A stretch of DNA of 22,180 nt, from positions 1 to 22,180 of the forward strand of contig CAZFWV010000085.1 of assembly GCA_964522605.1 (NCBI GenBank). The letters are read 5' to 3'. Each line of letters begins with the position of its first letter. Within the stretch, counting starts at the first letter, position 1. The notes beneath the pieces were generated by a model that worked only from the letters and a program-made list of their open reading frames with translations, was not told the DNA's origin and made no database searches. Both the position numbers and the translations under genes were made by a program. The DNA comes from CAVZLD01 sp964522605. Its GTDB lineage: Bacteria > Planctomycetota > Planctomycetia > Pirellulales > Pirellulaceae. Below, in pieces: positions 8,605-15,852 of this stretch.

Positions 8605-9603
8605 TTACAGGTGCGGGTTCACCGAGCTCCATTGGTCCCGCGGCGGCAGCACGCCCATCTGCACGACTTCATCGCGAAGCTTGCACAGGTGACCGTAGGA
8701 CTCACGCAGGGCCTGCAATTCCTCGGGCGTGCCCTTGGGAATCTCATAGGTGATTCCATCGCGGCTCACGTGCGTTTCCATCGCCATCATAATCTGCGAG
8801 AACTCGCCCCGATTGACGTACACTCCGACCGGCCAAGGGTACGTTTCTCCGGTCATCGCGCTGCGGACGATACAGAGTGACTGATGTGAGGGACTTTGGA
8901 AGGAACTGCGTCCGCGAAGTTCAATGATGCGCTTGCCACCCTGACACGTTCGCTGACGGATTTCCGCCCAGCGTTCGTTCGGGAGGGCGTCTGTGCCGAT
9001 CAGGTCCAGCAGCGGTTTCCCCTGAATCTTCGTTGTGCTGGCAAAGACCGCCATCTGTTCTCCGTGTCCGCCATAAGTCCGGCAGCCGGTCACTTCATCC
9101 TGTGCAACGCGGAAGTGTTGGCTGAGCGCCGTCTGAAGCCGTGTGCTGTCCAGGGCCGCCAGGGTCGCGACACGCTCCGGAGCCAGGCCCGAATGCACGA
9201 GGACGGTCAATCCGGTGATGTCGGCCGGATTGAAAATCACGACGACCAACTTGACGCGGGGGCAATGCCGCTTGATGTCTTGTCCCAGCTGTGCCGCAAT
9301 CTCGGCGTTGCCCTTGAGCAGATCCTCGCGCGTCATGCCTTCTTTTCGCGGTGCCCCGCCGGAAGAGACTACGTAGTCCGCGTCCTTCAACGCTTCCGCG
9401 ATGTCCGTGCTCCACGTCACACGTGCTCCAGGAAAGGAACAGTGGTACATCTCCTCCGCAGCACCCTCCAGCCCCGCCGCAAATGGATCATAGCCGCAGA
9501 CATGAGGCGTCAGCCGCATCGTCAGCGCGGTCTGCATCATATTGGATCCGATCGCACCCGCGGCACCGAGGATGACCAGTTTGTCTTCGGTCAGGTAACT
9601 CAT
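8605..9603 (-). CDS. mdh: Malate dehydrogenase (lactate/malate dehydrogenase family)
   Basis: A 332-residue protein, the normal length. It would catalyse the NAD(P)-linked interconversion of malate and oxaloacetate in the cytoplasm. The Rossmann motif is GAAGAIGS (13-20). The mobile-loop motif GAPRKEGMTRED (83-94) has Arg86 where lactate dehydrogenases have Gln, which favours malate as substrate. NPAD (125-128) is the NAD-contact motif, usually NPVD. LDSTR (151-155) carries the Asp that pairs with the catalytic His and the substrate-binding Arg. GGHGE (178-182) carries the catalytic His180. Two features differ from the most common MDH: GGHGE in place of GAHGD-type motifs, and a longer C-terminal tail. 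The ATG at 9603 is preceded by AGGAAGGAAG (9611-9620). It is convergent with the gene to its left and stands alone rather than in an operon. Confidence 0.92.
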   Translation of the reverse strand: MSYLTEDKLVILGAAGAIGSNMMQTALTMRLTPHVCGYDPFAAGLEGAAEEMYHCSFPGARVTWSTDIAEALKDADYVVSSGGAPRKEGMTREDLLKGNAEIAAQLGQDIKRHCPRVKLVVVIFNPADITGLTVLVHSGLAPERVATLAALDSTRLQTALSQHFRVAQDEVTGCRTYGGHGEQMAVFASTTKIQGKPLLDLIGTDALPNERWAEIRQRTCQGGKRIIELRGRSSFQSPSHQSLCIVRSAMTGETYPWPVGVYVNRGEFSQIMMAMETHVSRDGITYEIPKGTPEELQALRESYGHLCKLRDEVVQMGVLPPRDQWSSVNPHL

Positions 9604-9808
9604 GACGGATCTTCCTTCCTAGGGAGCTTGCTACGATGGAACACGCCAATTGGGGCTGTCCCGGATGTCGGGCCCTCTCGATTCTTCGGCCGTCCGGACA
9701 TGATACTGCTTGCATGATGACTCGGAAACCGGGGCCCGAACGCGTTCGTGGGTGCTGGGTGCGCGTCAGGATCCGTGTGGATCTTCCGAGTCTGAGTCAC
9801 CTCCGGCC

Positions 9809-9834
9809 CGTAGGCCGACGGATCTCGAGTCGGC
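9809..9834. repeat. REP-like 26-base palindromic element, copy 1
   Basis: Begins CGTAGGCCGAC and ends GTCGGC, with GCCGAC (9814-9819) and GTCGGC (9829-9834) as inverted arms. It matches, without gaps, 21 of 26 bases of the element at 21785-21810. Two same-length copies in two separate intergenic regions suggest a dispersed family. Confidence 0.55.
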
Positions 9835-10017
9835 TTCCCCGCCCAAGTCAGCAGGAGCTGACATGCGCCCCGGCCGGCTTTTTGTTCGGAATCTCTCTTG
9901 CCGTCGAACCGGTGGCACGGTATCGTCCCCCCGCGTTTTCCCATGTTCTCGGGAGCAGAATGCACCGACGCGGCGTCCTTACGCTGCCTACGCCTCCGAT
10001 GGCGATGCCTTGAATGC

Positions 10018-10021
10018 GGAG
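10018..10021 (+). promoter_or_regulatory. Ribosome binding site deciding the lipoprotein start
   Basis: GGAG, 6 bases before the ATG at 10028. It supports this ATG over the upstream in-frame ATG at 9710. Confidence 0.6.
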
Positions 10022-10027
10022 AGTACC

Positions 10028-10696
10028 ATGTTCCGAGCCTGGTCTGGCCGACTGCAGATTGTTGGTTTTTGTCTGGTTGCGGCCTCTTTTCTGGTTGCCT
10101 CCTCCGGCTGTGTCGGGTTAGTCGCCAACTTGATGAACGTGGCCCACGGAAACCTCGTGCCGGCCCAATTCAAGGGCCTGGAGGAACGTCGCGTCGCGGT
10201 CGTGTGCGTTTCCAACTCGGAAGCCTTCGGTCCGACATCGGCCTCCGTCGCTCTATCCAAGCAAGTCGGGAAGCTGTTGGAACAAAACGTGCGAGAAATC
10301 TCGCTGATTGACCCTCAGGCGGTCGCCGACTGGATTGACGAGAATGGCTGGGACTATATGGATTACGTCGCGCTGGGCAAAGGAGTGGACGCCGAGATGC
10401 TCGTTGCCATCGACCTCGATGGATTCAGTCTCCACGAAGGACGCACGCTTTATAAGGGGCGCGCCGAAGTCAGCATCACGGTTTACGATCTCCTGCAGAG
10501 CGGCAAGGAAGTGTTTGCGACGATTCCGCCGCAGATTCAATATCCAAGAAACTCCGGGTATCACACGACCGACCTGTCCGAAGCCGCTTTTCGACGCCAG
10601 TTCCTCACGATCGTCTCCAGCCAAATCGCTCGGCACTTCTACGCCTACGATGCCAAAGAAGACTATGCGCGCGACGTATCCCTCGTCGGCATGTAA
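10028..10696 (+). CDS. Predicted lipoprotein of unknown function
   Basis: A 222-residue protein from the ATG at 10028, chosen because GGAG lies 6 bases upstream and because it puts a signal peptide at the N-terminus. Residues 9-27 are hydrophobic and end in VASSGC, with Cys28 as the likely lipid-modified residue. Ser at -3 makes the lipobox slightly atypical. The mature part has alternating alpha/beta character (RRVAVVCVSN, helix SASVALSKQVGKLLEQ, REISLIDPQAVADWI, AEMLVAIDLDGFSL). This is reminiscent of the CsgG/TolB-N/GNA1162-like fold of envelope lipoproteins, but that is an impression, not an assignment. It is convergent with the long right-hand operon, with 52 bases between the stops. It could be anchored in either membrane. 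Confidence 0.8.
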   Translation: MFRAWSGRLQIVGFCLVAASFLVASSGCVGLVANLMNVAHGNLVPAQFKGLEERRVAVVCVSNSEAFGPTSASVALSKQVGKLLEQNVREISLIDPQAVADWIDENGWDYMDYVALGKGVDAEMLVAIDLDGFSLHEGRTLYKGRAEVSITVYDLLQSGKEVFATIPPQIQYPRNSGYHTTDLSEAAFRRQFLTIVSSQIARHFYAYDAKEDYARDVSLVGM

Positions 10697-10748
10697 TTGA
10701 GCCAGCGTCGAGTGGGAGGTCATCGTGAAACCGTGGAGGAGATCCCGC

Positions 10749-12452
10749 TCACTCAAGGTCGTCTGAGAGGGTCTGTAAATAGCGGTCCACCAAGTTTCGG
10801 TATTCGTCCGGAACCGCATCCTCCAATTCTGCGACAGCGAGTTGTTCTCGGAGAATCTGGTCCATCAGTGTGGCAAGCCTCTTCCGCACGCTGCTCAATA
10901 GCGAATCGCTCGTACGTTCCGCTCGCGGTGGCGTGAGTTGGATCGGCCCAAAAGAAGGGCGTGGCACCGTGAGGGTTGACGGAACTCGTGGTGCAGGTTG
11001 AGCCGAGGCCAGTTGGGGTGCGAGCTGTTGCAGGATCTCGTCATCGAGATCTTCCAGTGCCTCGACCAAGTCGGCACGCAGGTCGGCAGTCGTTGCCGAA
11101 GCATAGCGCCCGGTCGAGCCGGCGGCAGCGGGCGGATTCGGCCTCGCTCGCGGCGCATTCCGTTCCTCGAGTTGCCGCGCCAGGCTGTCGGCTTCCGCCA
11201 GTCGCTCCAGCTGCCCCTGGTTTAGCCGCTCCGCTTCTCGTTGAAGGCGTTTCCCCAACTGCCCCAAGCGCTCCGCGACATCTTCCTTCAGCGGCAGGCT
11301 CCGAGATTCGCGGCGCTGCTGATCCAGTTGTCGCGCCAAATCGACGTCCAGCGGCAGCCTGTCCAGATCGACGTCGCGCGACAGATCCGTCAATCGATCC
11401 AGCAACCTTGCGTCAAGCGATTCGGAACGGCGCAGGTGGCCAATCCAGTGCGAGACGGTTGCGGTGTCTCGTGCCACGTTGCTCAGGGTGCGTGCCTGCT
11501 CCGAGCGTGACTCCTTCGGATCCTCCGTCGCGGTCTCTTGTTTCTCGCCGGTCTGAGGGCTACTTCCGCCGGCCGAGGAAGCCTGCTGTTCTGCTGAGGC
11601 CGAGGGGCGATTACTTTGGGCACTTCCCGATCGGCACTGTTGACATACTTGCGTCATTTGTTCTGCCGCACGCTTTGACATGCGGCTTGCTTCGGCCAAC
11701 GTTTCGGCAACGTTCTGCGGATCGAGTCCGCGCAGGATTTGTGCGAGTCGAGAATATTCCTGTGCATCCGTTTTCAACGTCGACAAACAGTCTCGATACT
11801 GACCGTTCTTCATGCGTTGAAACGTCTCGACAACCGACGTGTCGAGTTGCCGCGCGATTTTCACTGTGTCCAAAGATGCTCGGTCTGATTCCTGCATTTC
11901 GGATAACAGAATGTGTGACTCGTTGACGACTTCCTCCTGGCGACGATGAATGCTCTCTGCGGATCCCTCCGGCATGGACGGCTGCTCCAGTGCCAGTGCC
12001 GTTTTCTCGTGAATATCCTGCTCCTTCCGCGCCAATTCCTCGGCGAGTTTAGCCAGATCGGTCGCACTGATCTGGGGCTTCAGGCTCGGTCGGCTTGGCT
12101 GAGTTCGTGCAGAGTTTGACTGCTGTTGACTCTGCTGCAGGACCCGAACGAGATGGTCCCGTGCCTGGAGCATCAGGCTGAGGGCTTGATCTTCGTGCTT
12201 CTGACCCAGAGCCAATTCCGCCTGGGCGAGCTGTTCGGAAGCGTTCTTCATCTGCGTGATGGCAAGCCCTAACTGTTCCGCCACACGCTCGTTCATCGTC
12301 TGGACGGCCTTTTGGGTATTCCGTGAGGAATCGGCGATGTCATCTTGTGTCGTCTTCAGTTCGATCGGTTTCTCTGCGGGAAGATCGCGTAGCTGGCTTG
12401 TCTGGAAAGTGTCATTGATCAGCTGACGCTGACGAGCAATCAGGAGTTCCAA
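10749..12452 (-). CDS. C-terminal coiled-coil half of a split DUF4175-like protein
   Basis: A 567-residue ORF opening at a TTG. It is nearly all helix rich in Gln, Glu, Arg and Ala (long coiled coil, about residues 1-430), followed by a Pro-rich stretch and the C-terminal end VPDEYRNLVDRYLQTLSDD, which resembles the usual C-terminus of large planctomycete coiled-coil membrane proteins. It has no signal, no transmembrane segment and no good ribosome binding site at the right distance from the TTG. It lies in the same frame as the upstream ORF (12483-14000), separated only by one TGA and ten sense codons (PSSRSPQFEE). The helix clearly continues through those codons (FEELELLIARQRQLINDTF). It is therefore best read as the second half of one protein of about 1083 residues. 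It may be made by reinitiation, by readthrough, or not at all. Confidence 0.75.
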   Translation of the reverse strand: MELLIARQRQLINDTFQTSQLRDLPAEKPIELKTTQDDIADSSRNTQKAVQTMNERVAEQLGLAITQMKNASEQLAQAELALGQKHEDQALSLMLQARDHLVRVLQQSQQQSNSARTQPSRPSLKPQISATDLAKLAEELARKEQDIHEKTALALEQPSMPEGSAESIHRRQEEVVNESHILLSEMQESDRASLDTVKIARQLDTSVVETFQRMKNGQYRDCLSTLKTDAQEYSRLAQILRGLDPQNVAETLAEASRMSKRAAEQMTQVCQQCRSGSAQSNRPSASAEQQASSAGGSSPQTGEKQETATEDPKESRSEQARTLSNVARDTATVSHWIGHLRRSESLDARLLDRLTDLSRDVDLDRLPLDVDLARQLDQQRRESRSLPLKEDVAERLGQLGKRLQREAERLNQGQLERLAEADSLARQLEERNAPRARPNPPAAAGSTGRYASATTADLRADLVEALEDLDDEILQQLAPQLASAQPAPRVPSTLTVPRPSFGPIQLTPPRAERTSDSLLSSVRKRLATLMDQILREQLAVAELEDAVPDEYRNLVDRYLQTLSDDLE

Positions 12453-12482
12453 TTCCTCAAACTGAGGACTCCTACTACTCGG

Positions 12483-12485
12483 TCA
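12483..12485 (-). other. In-frame TGA splitting the DUF4175-like gene
   Basis: The codon series is GGG GGA TCG TGA CCG AGT AGT AGG, then open frame to 10749. One C-to-T change from CGA (Arg) would explain the stop. An assembly error, a recent nonsense mutation, or a biological readthrough site are the options. Confidence 0.8.
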
Positions 12486-14000
12486 CGATCCCCCTGACTT
12501 GATGAAGGGGCGTTGAAACGGCTGGATGTCGACGGCGGTCAATTCACTCACACCGAGCTTGTCATGGAGCGGATTCCGATCGCGCGCGTAGGCATAGATG
12601 CGAAGGTTCTCATTGACCGCCAGATTGAGTCGTTCGAGCATTAACTTCGTCTGTTGCTCGTCAGCCAGCAGGTATTCGTCATCATTCACTTGTCGCAGCA
12701 AGTGTTCTTGGCGTTGCTGGTCCTTTTCGACAACGAGAACCAGCTTCTGCACGCCATAGTCGTCGCGCACCCGAACTCGCACCGGCAGTTCTGTCACGCT
12801 TGTTACTTGCATGTCACCCTGCGGCTGAATAATTTCGACCTCGGGTAGCTGGTCTTCGTCTCCGATGACCGTGAACGTGGTCGCAGCGAGCTCTAGCTGC
12901 TGATTGTTGGCTGCCTTCAAGGTGTATTCCGTCGTACCGCGGGTGACGCGGTGCTCGAAAGAAACCGTTGGGCCGTCGGCAATCGTTCGCACGGGCTTGC
13001 CATTCACGACAAAATGGGCTTGGCTGACGGCTTGGTTCAGTGTGAATTCCACCGCGGCGCGAGTTCCTTCCACTGCCCGGAAACTCCCCTCGCTCAGGCT
13101 GGCCGGCGCGAGTGCCGTGTACTCGGGGTACACCAATCGAACGGCGATCGTTTCGATCTTTGGCTTGAATACGAAGCGGGCTCGGTTCATTCTGCTGCGT
13201 CCATCGCCCGCCGAGACGTAAAGATCGACATCCTCTTGGTTCCCTTCGAGTACAGCTTGCCAATGACCCGTCCCGATCTGTTTCATGCGTGCGGTAGACC
13301 AGTCCTGGTTGTCGCTCCGGAAATGCAACACTGCGTCGTCCACCCCGCGACCAATGATCCGGGCGTGAATCTCGATCGGTTCGTCCAGGCCGAATTCTTC
13401 TGTACTTTGCAACTCAACTGTCGTATAGGTCAGGTGGCTGGGCGGCCAAAAGACTCTTCGGATTCCGACGCGAAAGTCATGCCAGATTGTTGAGCACAAG
13501 AGCAAGAGCGTGCAGCACACCAATCCAGCCAGTGCGAGTCGTACAGGTCTCCAGCAAATCAATCGCTCCAGATCTAGCGAGGCTAACTGCTGTTCCGCCA
13601 TTCCCTTGACGCACTCACTCAGTTCGGCCGATGTTGCGCCATGGTTCGTTTGGTCGTGTACCAGTTGATCCGCCGTGCGTACGATTTGACCAACGTGGGT
13701 GCAGCGGCGCTCAATCTCTCGAATCGTATGCTTTCGGCTCCAACGCACGGCGGGAGCAAAACCGAAGTGCACGCCGACGGCGATGGCGAGAGAGATCGCA
13801 GACAGGAGCGTGATCCAGCGGCTGGTCGCGTGCAGTCCGAGCCAGACATCAGCAATTGTGGCGAGCCAAATCGCAAGTAGAAGGGTCAATAGGGGACCGA
13901 TCACCGCCAACGTCGCAAAATAGAACTGTTTGCGGCTTCGAAAGGAATCGATCAAGGCGAGTCGAGACCCACGCGGGGATGACGAAATGGGATGAGACAT
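12483..14000 (-). CDS. N-terminal membrane half of a split DUF4175-like protein
   Basis: 505 residues from the ATG at 14000, which has GGAGG at 14010-14014; a GTG at 14018 is the less likely alternative. Two transmembrane helices lie near the N-terminus (about 27-53 and 61-82) and a third at about 150-172 (LALAGLVCCTLLLLCSTIW). A beta-rich, Ig-like region follows to the end (for example VELQSTEEFGLDEPIEIHAR and ELPVRVRVRDDYGVQKLVLV). The order helix pair, cytoplasmic loop, third helix, beta region is that of DUF4175-like envelope proteins, which then continue into a long coiled coil. Here the frame stops at TGA (12483-12485) and the coiled coil follows as a separate ORF in the same frame. It is the last part of the MoxR/DUF58 operon, 67 bases after the DUF58 gene. 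The function of the family is unknown. The DUF4175 label is moderate confidence. Confidence 0.8.
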   Translation of the reverse strand: MSHPISSSPRGSRLALIDSFRSRKQFYFATLAVIGPLLTLLLAIWLATIADVWLGLHATSRWITLLSAISLAIAVGVHFGFAPAVRWSRKHTIREIERRCTHVGQIVRTADQLVHDQTNHGATSAELSECVKGMAEQQLASLDLERLICWRPVRLALAGLVCCTLLLLCSTIWHDFRVGIRRVFWPPSHLTYTTVELQSTEEFGLDEPIEIHARIIGRGVDDAVLHFRSDNQDWSTARMKQIGTGHWQAVLEGNQEDVDLYVSAGDGRSRMNRARFVFKPKIETIAVRLVYPEYTALAPASLSEGSFRAVEGTRAAVEFTLNQAVSQAHFVVNGKPVRTIADGPTVSFEHRVTRGTTEYTLKAANNQQLELAATTFTVIGDEDQLPEVEIIQPQGDMQVTSVTELPVRVRVRDDYGVQKLVLVVEKDQQRQEHLLRQVNDDEYLLADEQQTKLMLERLNLAVNENLRIYAYARDRNPLHDKLGVSELTAVDIQPFQRPFIKSGGS

Positions 14001-14009
14001 CTGCGAGCA

Positions 14010-14014
14010 CCTCC
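14010..14014 (-). promoter_or_regulatory. Ribosome binding site deciding the DUF4175-like start
   Basis: GGAGG on the minus strand, 9 bases before the ATG at 14000. It supports this start over the GTG at 14018. Confidence 0.65.
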
Positions 14015-14067
14015 CCACACCACGCGAGAACGCAATTCTACCGGTGAACCATTGTCGATGACAGCTT

Positions 14068-14931
14068 TCAACAGGAGCGGCTTGCCAGGAATTCCGACAA
14101 GAGCTTGGCTAACGGCTGATCTGTGCGACAAGTGAGCCAGTCAATGCCCGCATTGACGAACCGCTCGTGAATCGTTTCTTCCCACGCCTTTACAGCCTGA
14201 GAGTAAGACTCTTGGATGCTACTCAAATTAACTTTGACTTTCCGATGAGTTTCCAGGTCTTCAAATTCGTACTGACCGTGCGCCGGTAGCCGGTATTCCC
14301 AAGGATCGATGACGTGGACTACGATCACCTCGTGACCGGCGGAGCGGAGTTGGGCAAGTTGGTCGATCAACGGTTCCTCGTCGTCGAACAGATCGGAAAG
14401 AAGAACAACCGTTCCACGGCGGCGGCAAAGAGCTTGGCAGCGATGGAGTCCTTCGGACGTGTTCGCCAGCCCACTCGGCACATGACTCGCCAAGGTAGCC
14501 AGAACTTGTTCGAAGTGGTTACGGGATACGCGGGGTGGCAGGTACTGGCGAACTACCTCGTCAAATACAATCAGTCCGAACGCATCGCGACTGCTTTGTG
14601 CCACGAGCGCCATCGCGGCAGCGACACGAGCGGCATAGCGCCACTTCGTGCTGGGACCGTGATCACAGGCCATCGACCCACTACTATCCATCAACAGATA
14701 GAGATTCATGTTCGTATCGGCGCCATATTGCTTGACGAACAGCCGATCCTGTCGGGCGTACAGCTTCCAGTTGACATGTCTCAGGTCGTCGCCGGGCAGG
14801 TACTCGCGGTGCGTCTCAAATTCGACGTTAAAACCGAGATAGGCGCTGCGGTGCATGCCTTGAAGCGCACCGTCGACAACCCCATGCGCTACCAGTTCCA
14901 GGTCGTCGAGTGCCAGGAACAGATCGGGGTC
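14068..14931 (-). CDS. DUF58 domain protein, 5' end lost in assembly gap
   Basis: 287 residues are visible, beginning DPDLFLALDDLELVAHGVVD, which matches the usual start of DUF58 proteins, so only about 5-12 residues are missing. The family signature follows: HREYLPGDDLRHVNWKLYAR (41-60) and the VWA-like metal site MDSSGSM (81-87, Asp82). The remainder is an alpha/beta domain with TVVLLSDLFDD. By length it is nearly complete (DUF58 proteins are about 290-310 residues). It lies between MoxR and the DUF4175-like gene. In known clusters, DUF58 proteins are adaptors or substrates working with the MoxR ATPase in envelope or complex assembly. The apparent continuous frame with MoxR through the N run is an artefact of the 100-base spacer. 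The start codon and ribosome binding site are not visible. Confidence 0.92.
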   Translation of the reverse strand, partial: DPDLFLALDDLELVAHGVVDGALQGMHRSAYLGFNVEFETHREYLPGDDLRHVNWKLYARQDRLFVKQYGADTNMNLYLLMDSSGSMACDHGPSTKWRYAARVAAAMALVAQSSRDAFGLIVFDEVVRQYLPPRVSRNHFEQVLATLASHVPSGLANTSEGLHRCQALCRRRGTVVLLSDLFDDEEPLIDQLAQLRSAGHEVIVVHVIDPWEYRLPAHGQYEFEDLETHRKVKVNLSSIQESYSQAVKAWEETIHERFVNAGIDWLTCRTDQPLAKLLSEFLASRSC

Positions 14932-15031
14932 NNNNNNNNNNNNNNNNNNNNNNNNNNNNNNNNNNNNNNNNNNNNNNNNNNNNNNNNNNNNNNNNNNNNN
15001 NNNNNNNNNNNNNNNNNNNNNNNNNNNNNNN
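14932..15031. other. Assembly gap of 100 N
   Basis: Exactly 100 N, the usual placeholder for a scaffold join of unknown size. The flanks are the C-terminal third of a MoxR gene and the first codons of a DUF58 gene. The missing sequence should hold about 55-70 MoxR codons, any spacer, and about 5-12 DUF58 codons, so the true gap is probably some 200 bases or more. Confidence 0.98.
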
Positions 15032-15852
15032 GCTCCCCACGTAACGTATTTGTCGACAATCTCTGGTGAGGCCGTCGAACGATCGTCGGGACGTGACGCG
15101 CCGGACAGTCTTACGGCATAGTCGACCACGTCATCAGCGACGGGGACGCCGCGCACAATGTCCTGCAGTTGGAGAATCTCAGAGGCATCAAGGATCCTGT
15201 CTGTGTGGACCTGCCGCCGTCCCGTGGTTTCCTTCACGATTTGACGTTCTTCCATGGGATTCGGGTACGATACGCGCACGCAGAACATGAACCGATCGAG
15301 TTGTGCTTCGGGCAGCACGTAGGTTCCCTCCGCCTCAATCGGATTCTGCGTGGCGACCACCATGAAGGGAGGTTCGAGGCGATACGTGTTTCCGCCGACG
15401 GAGACCTCCTGTTCCTGCATGGCTTGGAGCAGGGCAGCTTGTGTCTTTGGAGGCGTACGATTGATCTCGTCGGCGAGCAAGAAATTCGCAAAGACCGGAC
15501 CTGGGAGAAACCGCATTCTGCGCTGTCCGGTGCTCACGTCTTCCTCAATGATATCGGTGCCAATAATGTCTGAAGGCATGAGATCCGGAGTGAATTGAAT
15601 GCGACGAAAGGCGAGGTTCAGACAGTCCGACATGGTCCGTGCCATCAAGGTCTTCCCGAGACCGGGAACTCCCAGCAAGAGAACATGACCGCGGCACAAC
15701 AGGCTGAGCAACATCAAGTCCAGGACATTCTGTTGTCCACACACGATTTTGCCAATTTCGGCGAGCAGCCGCTGGCGGGCTTCCACCAGTCGCTGGGCCA
15801 ATTGCAGGTCGGAAACCGCAACCACTGCATCGGGAACTCTCGATTCATTCAT
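15032..15852 (-). CDS. MoxR-type AAA+ ATPase, 3' end lost in assembly gap
   Basis: 273 residues are visible of about 330-340 expected. The Walker A motif is GVPGLGKT (61-68), the Walker B is FLLADEINR with D128/E129, and sensor 1 is ATQNPIEAEGTY with Asn170. PEAQLDRFMF is the MoxR motif holding the arginine-finger region. The visible part ends YVTWG, just before the family's WGAGPRxxQ-type segment and the C-terminal lid, which must lie in the N gap. The ATG at 15852 overlaps the stop of the upstream caspase-like gene by ATGA, so the two are translationally coupled. MoxR proteins hydrolyse ATP and act as chaperones that load or activate VWA-domain proteins. Two such VWA proteins are encoded upstream in this operon and a DUF58 protein downstream. 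Confidence 0.94.

Larger units (their letters stand above)
9604..10027. other. Intergenic region with divergent starts and one short palindromic element
   Basis: 424 bases between the divergent mdh and lipoprotein genes. It must hold promoters for both, but no convincing -35/-10 pair stands out. An open frame extends through it on the plus strand from 9710 into the lipoprotein gene, yet its residues look like non-coding GC-rich sequence, and a good ribosome binding site exists only for the ATG at 10028. One REP-like hairpin lies at 9809-9834. Confidence 0.5.

Noticed and set aside
9710..10027. Upstream extension of the lipoprotein gene to the ATG at 9710
   Set aside because: It would bury the signal peptide behind 106 residues of non-protein-like sequence. 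The ATG at 10028 has a good ribosome binding site.
10710..10750. Possible two-way terminator between the lipoprotein and coiled-coil genes
   Set aside because: The arms (GAGTGGGA and TCCCGCTC) are only 8 bases, one pair is G-T, the loop is 25 bases, and no T-run follows.
10976..11926. 316-codon plus-strand ORF opposite the coiled-coil gene
   Set aside because: It mirrors the repetitive coiled-coil codons on the other strand, is rich in Arg/Pro/Ser, and has no recognisable motif.
12483..12485. TGA read as selenocysteine
   Set aside because: The position lies in a Ser/Gly/Pro linker with no redox motif, and no selenocysteine insertion hairpin is apparent directly downstream. A CGA-to-TGA change or a sequencing error is simpler.
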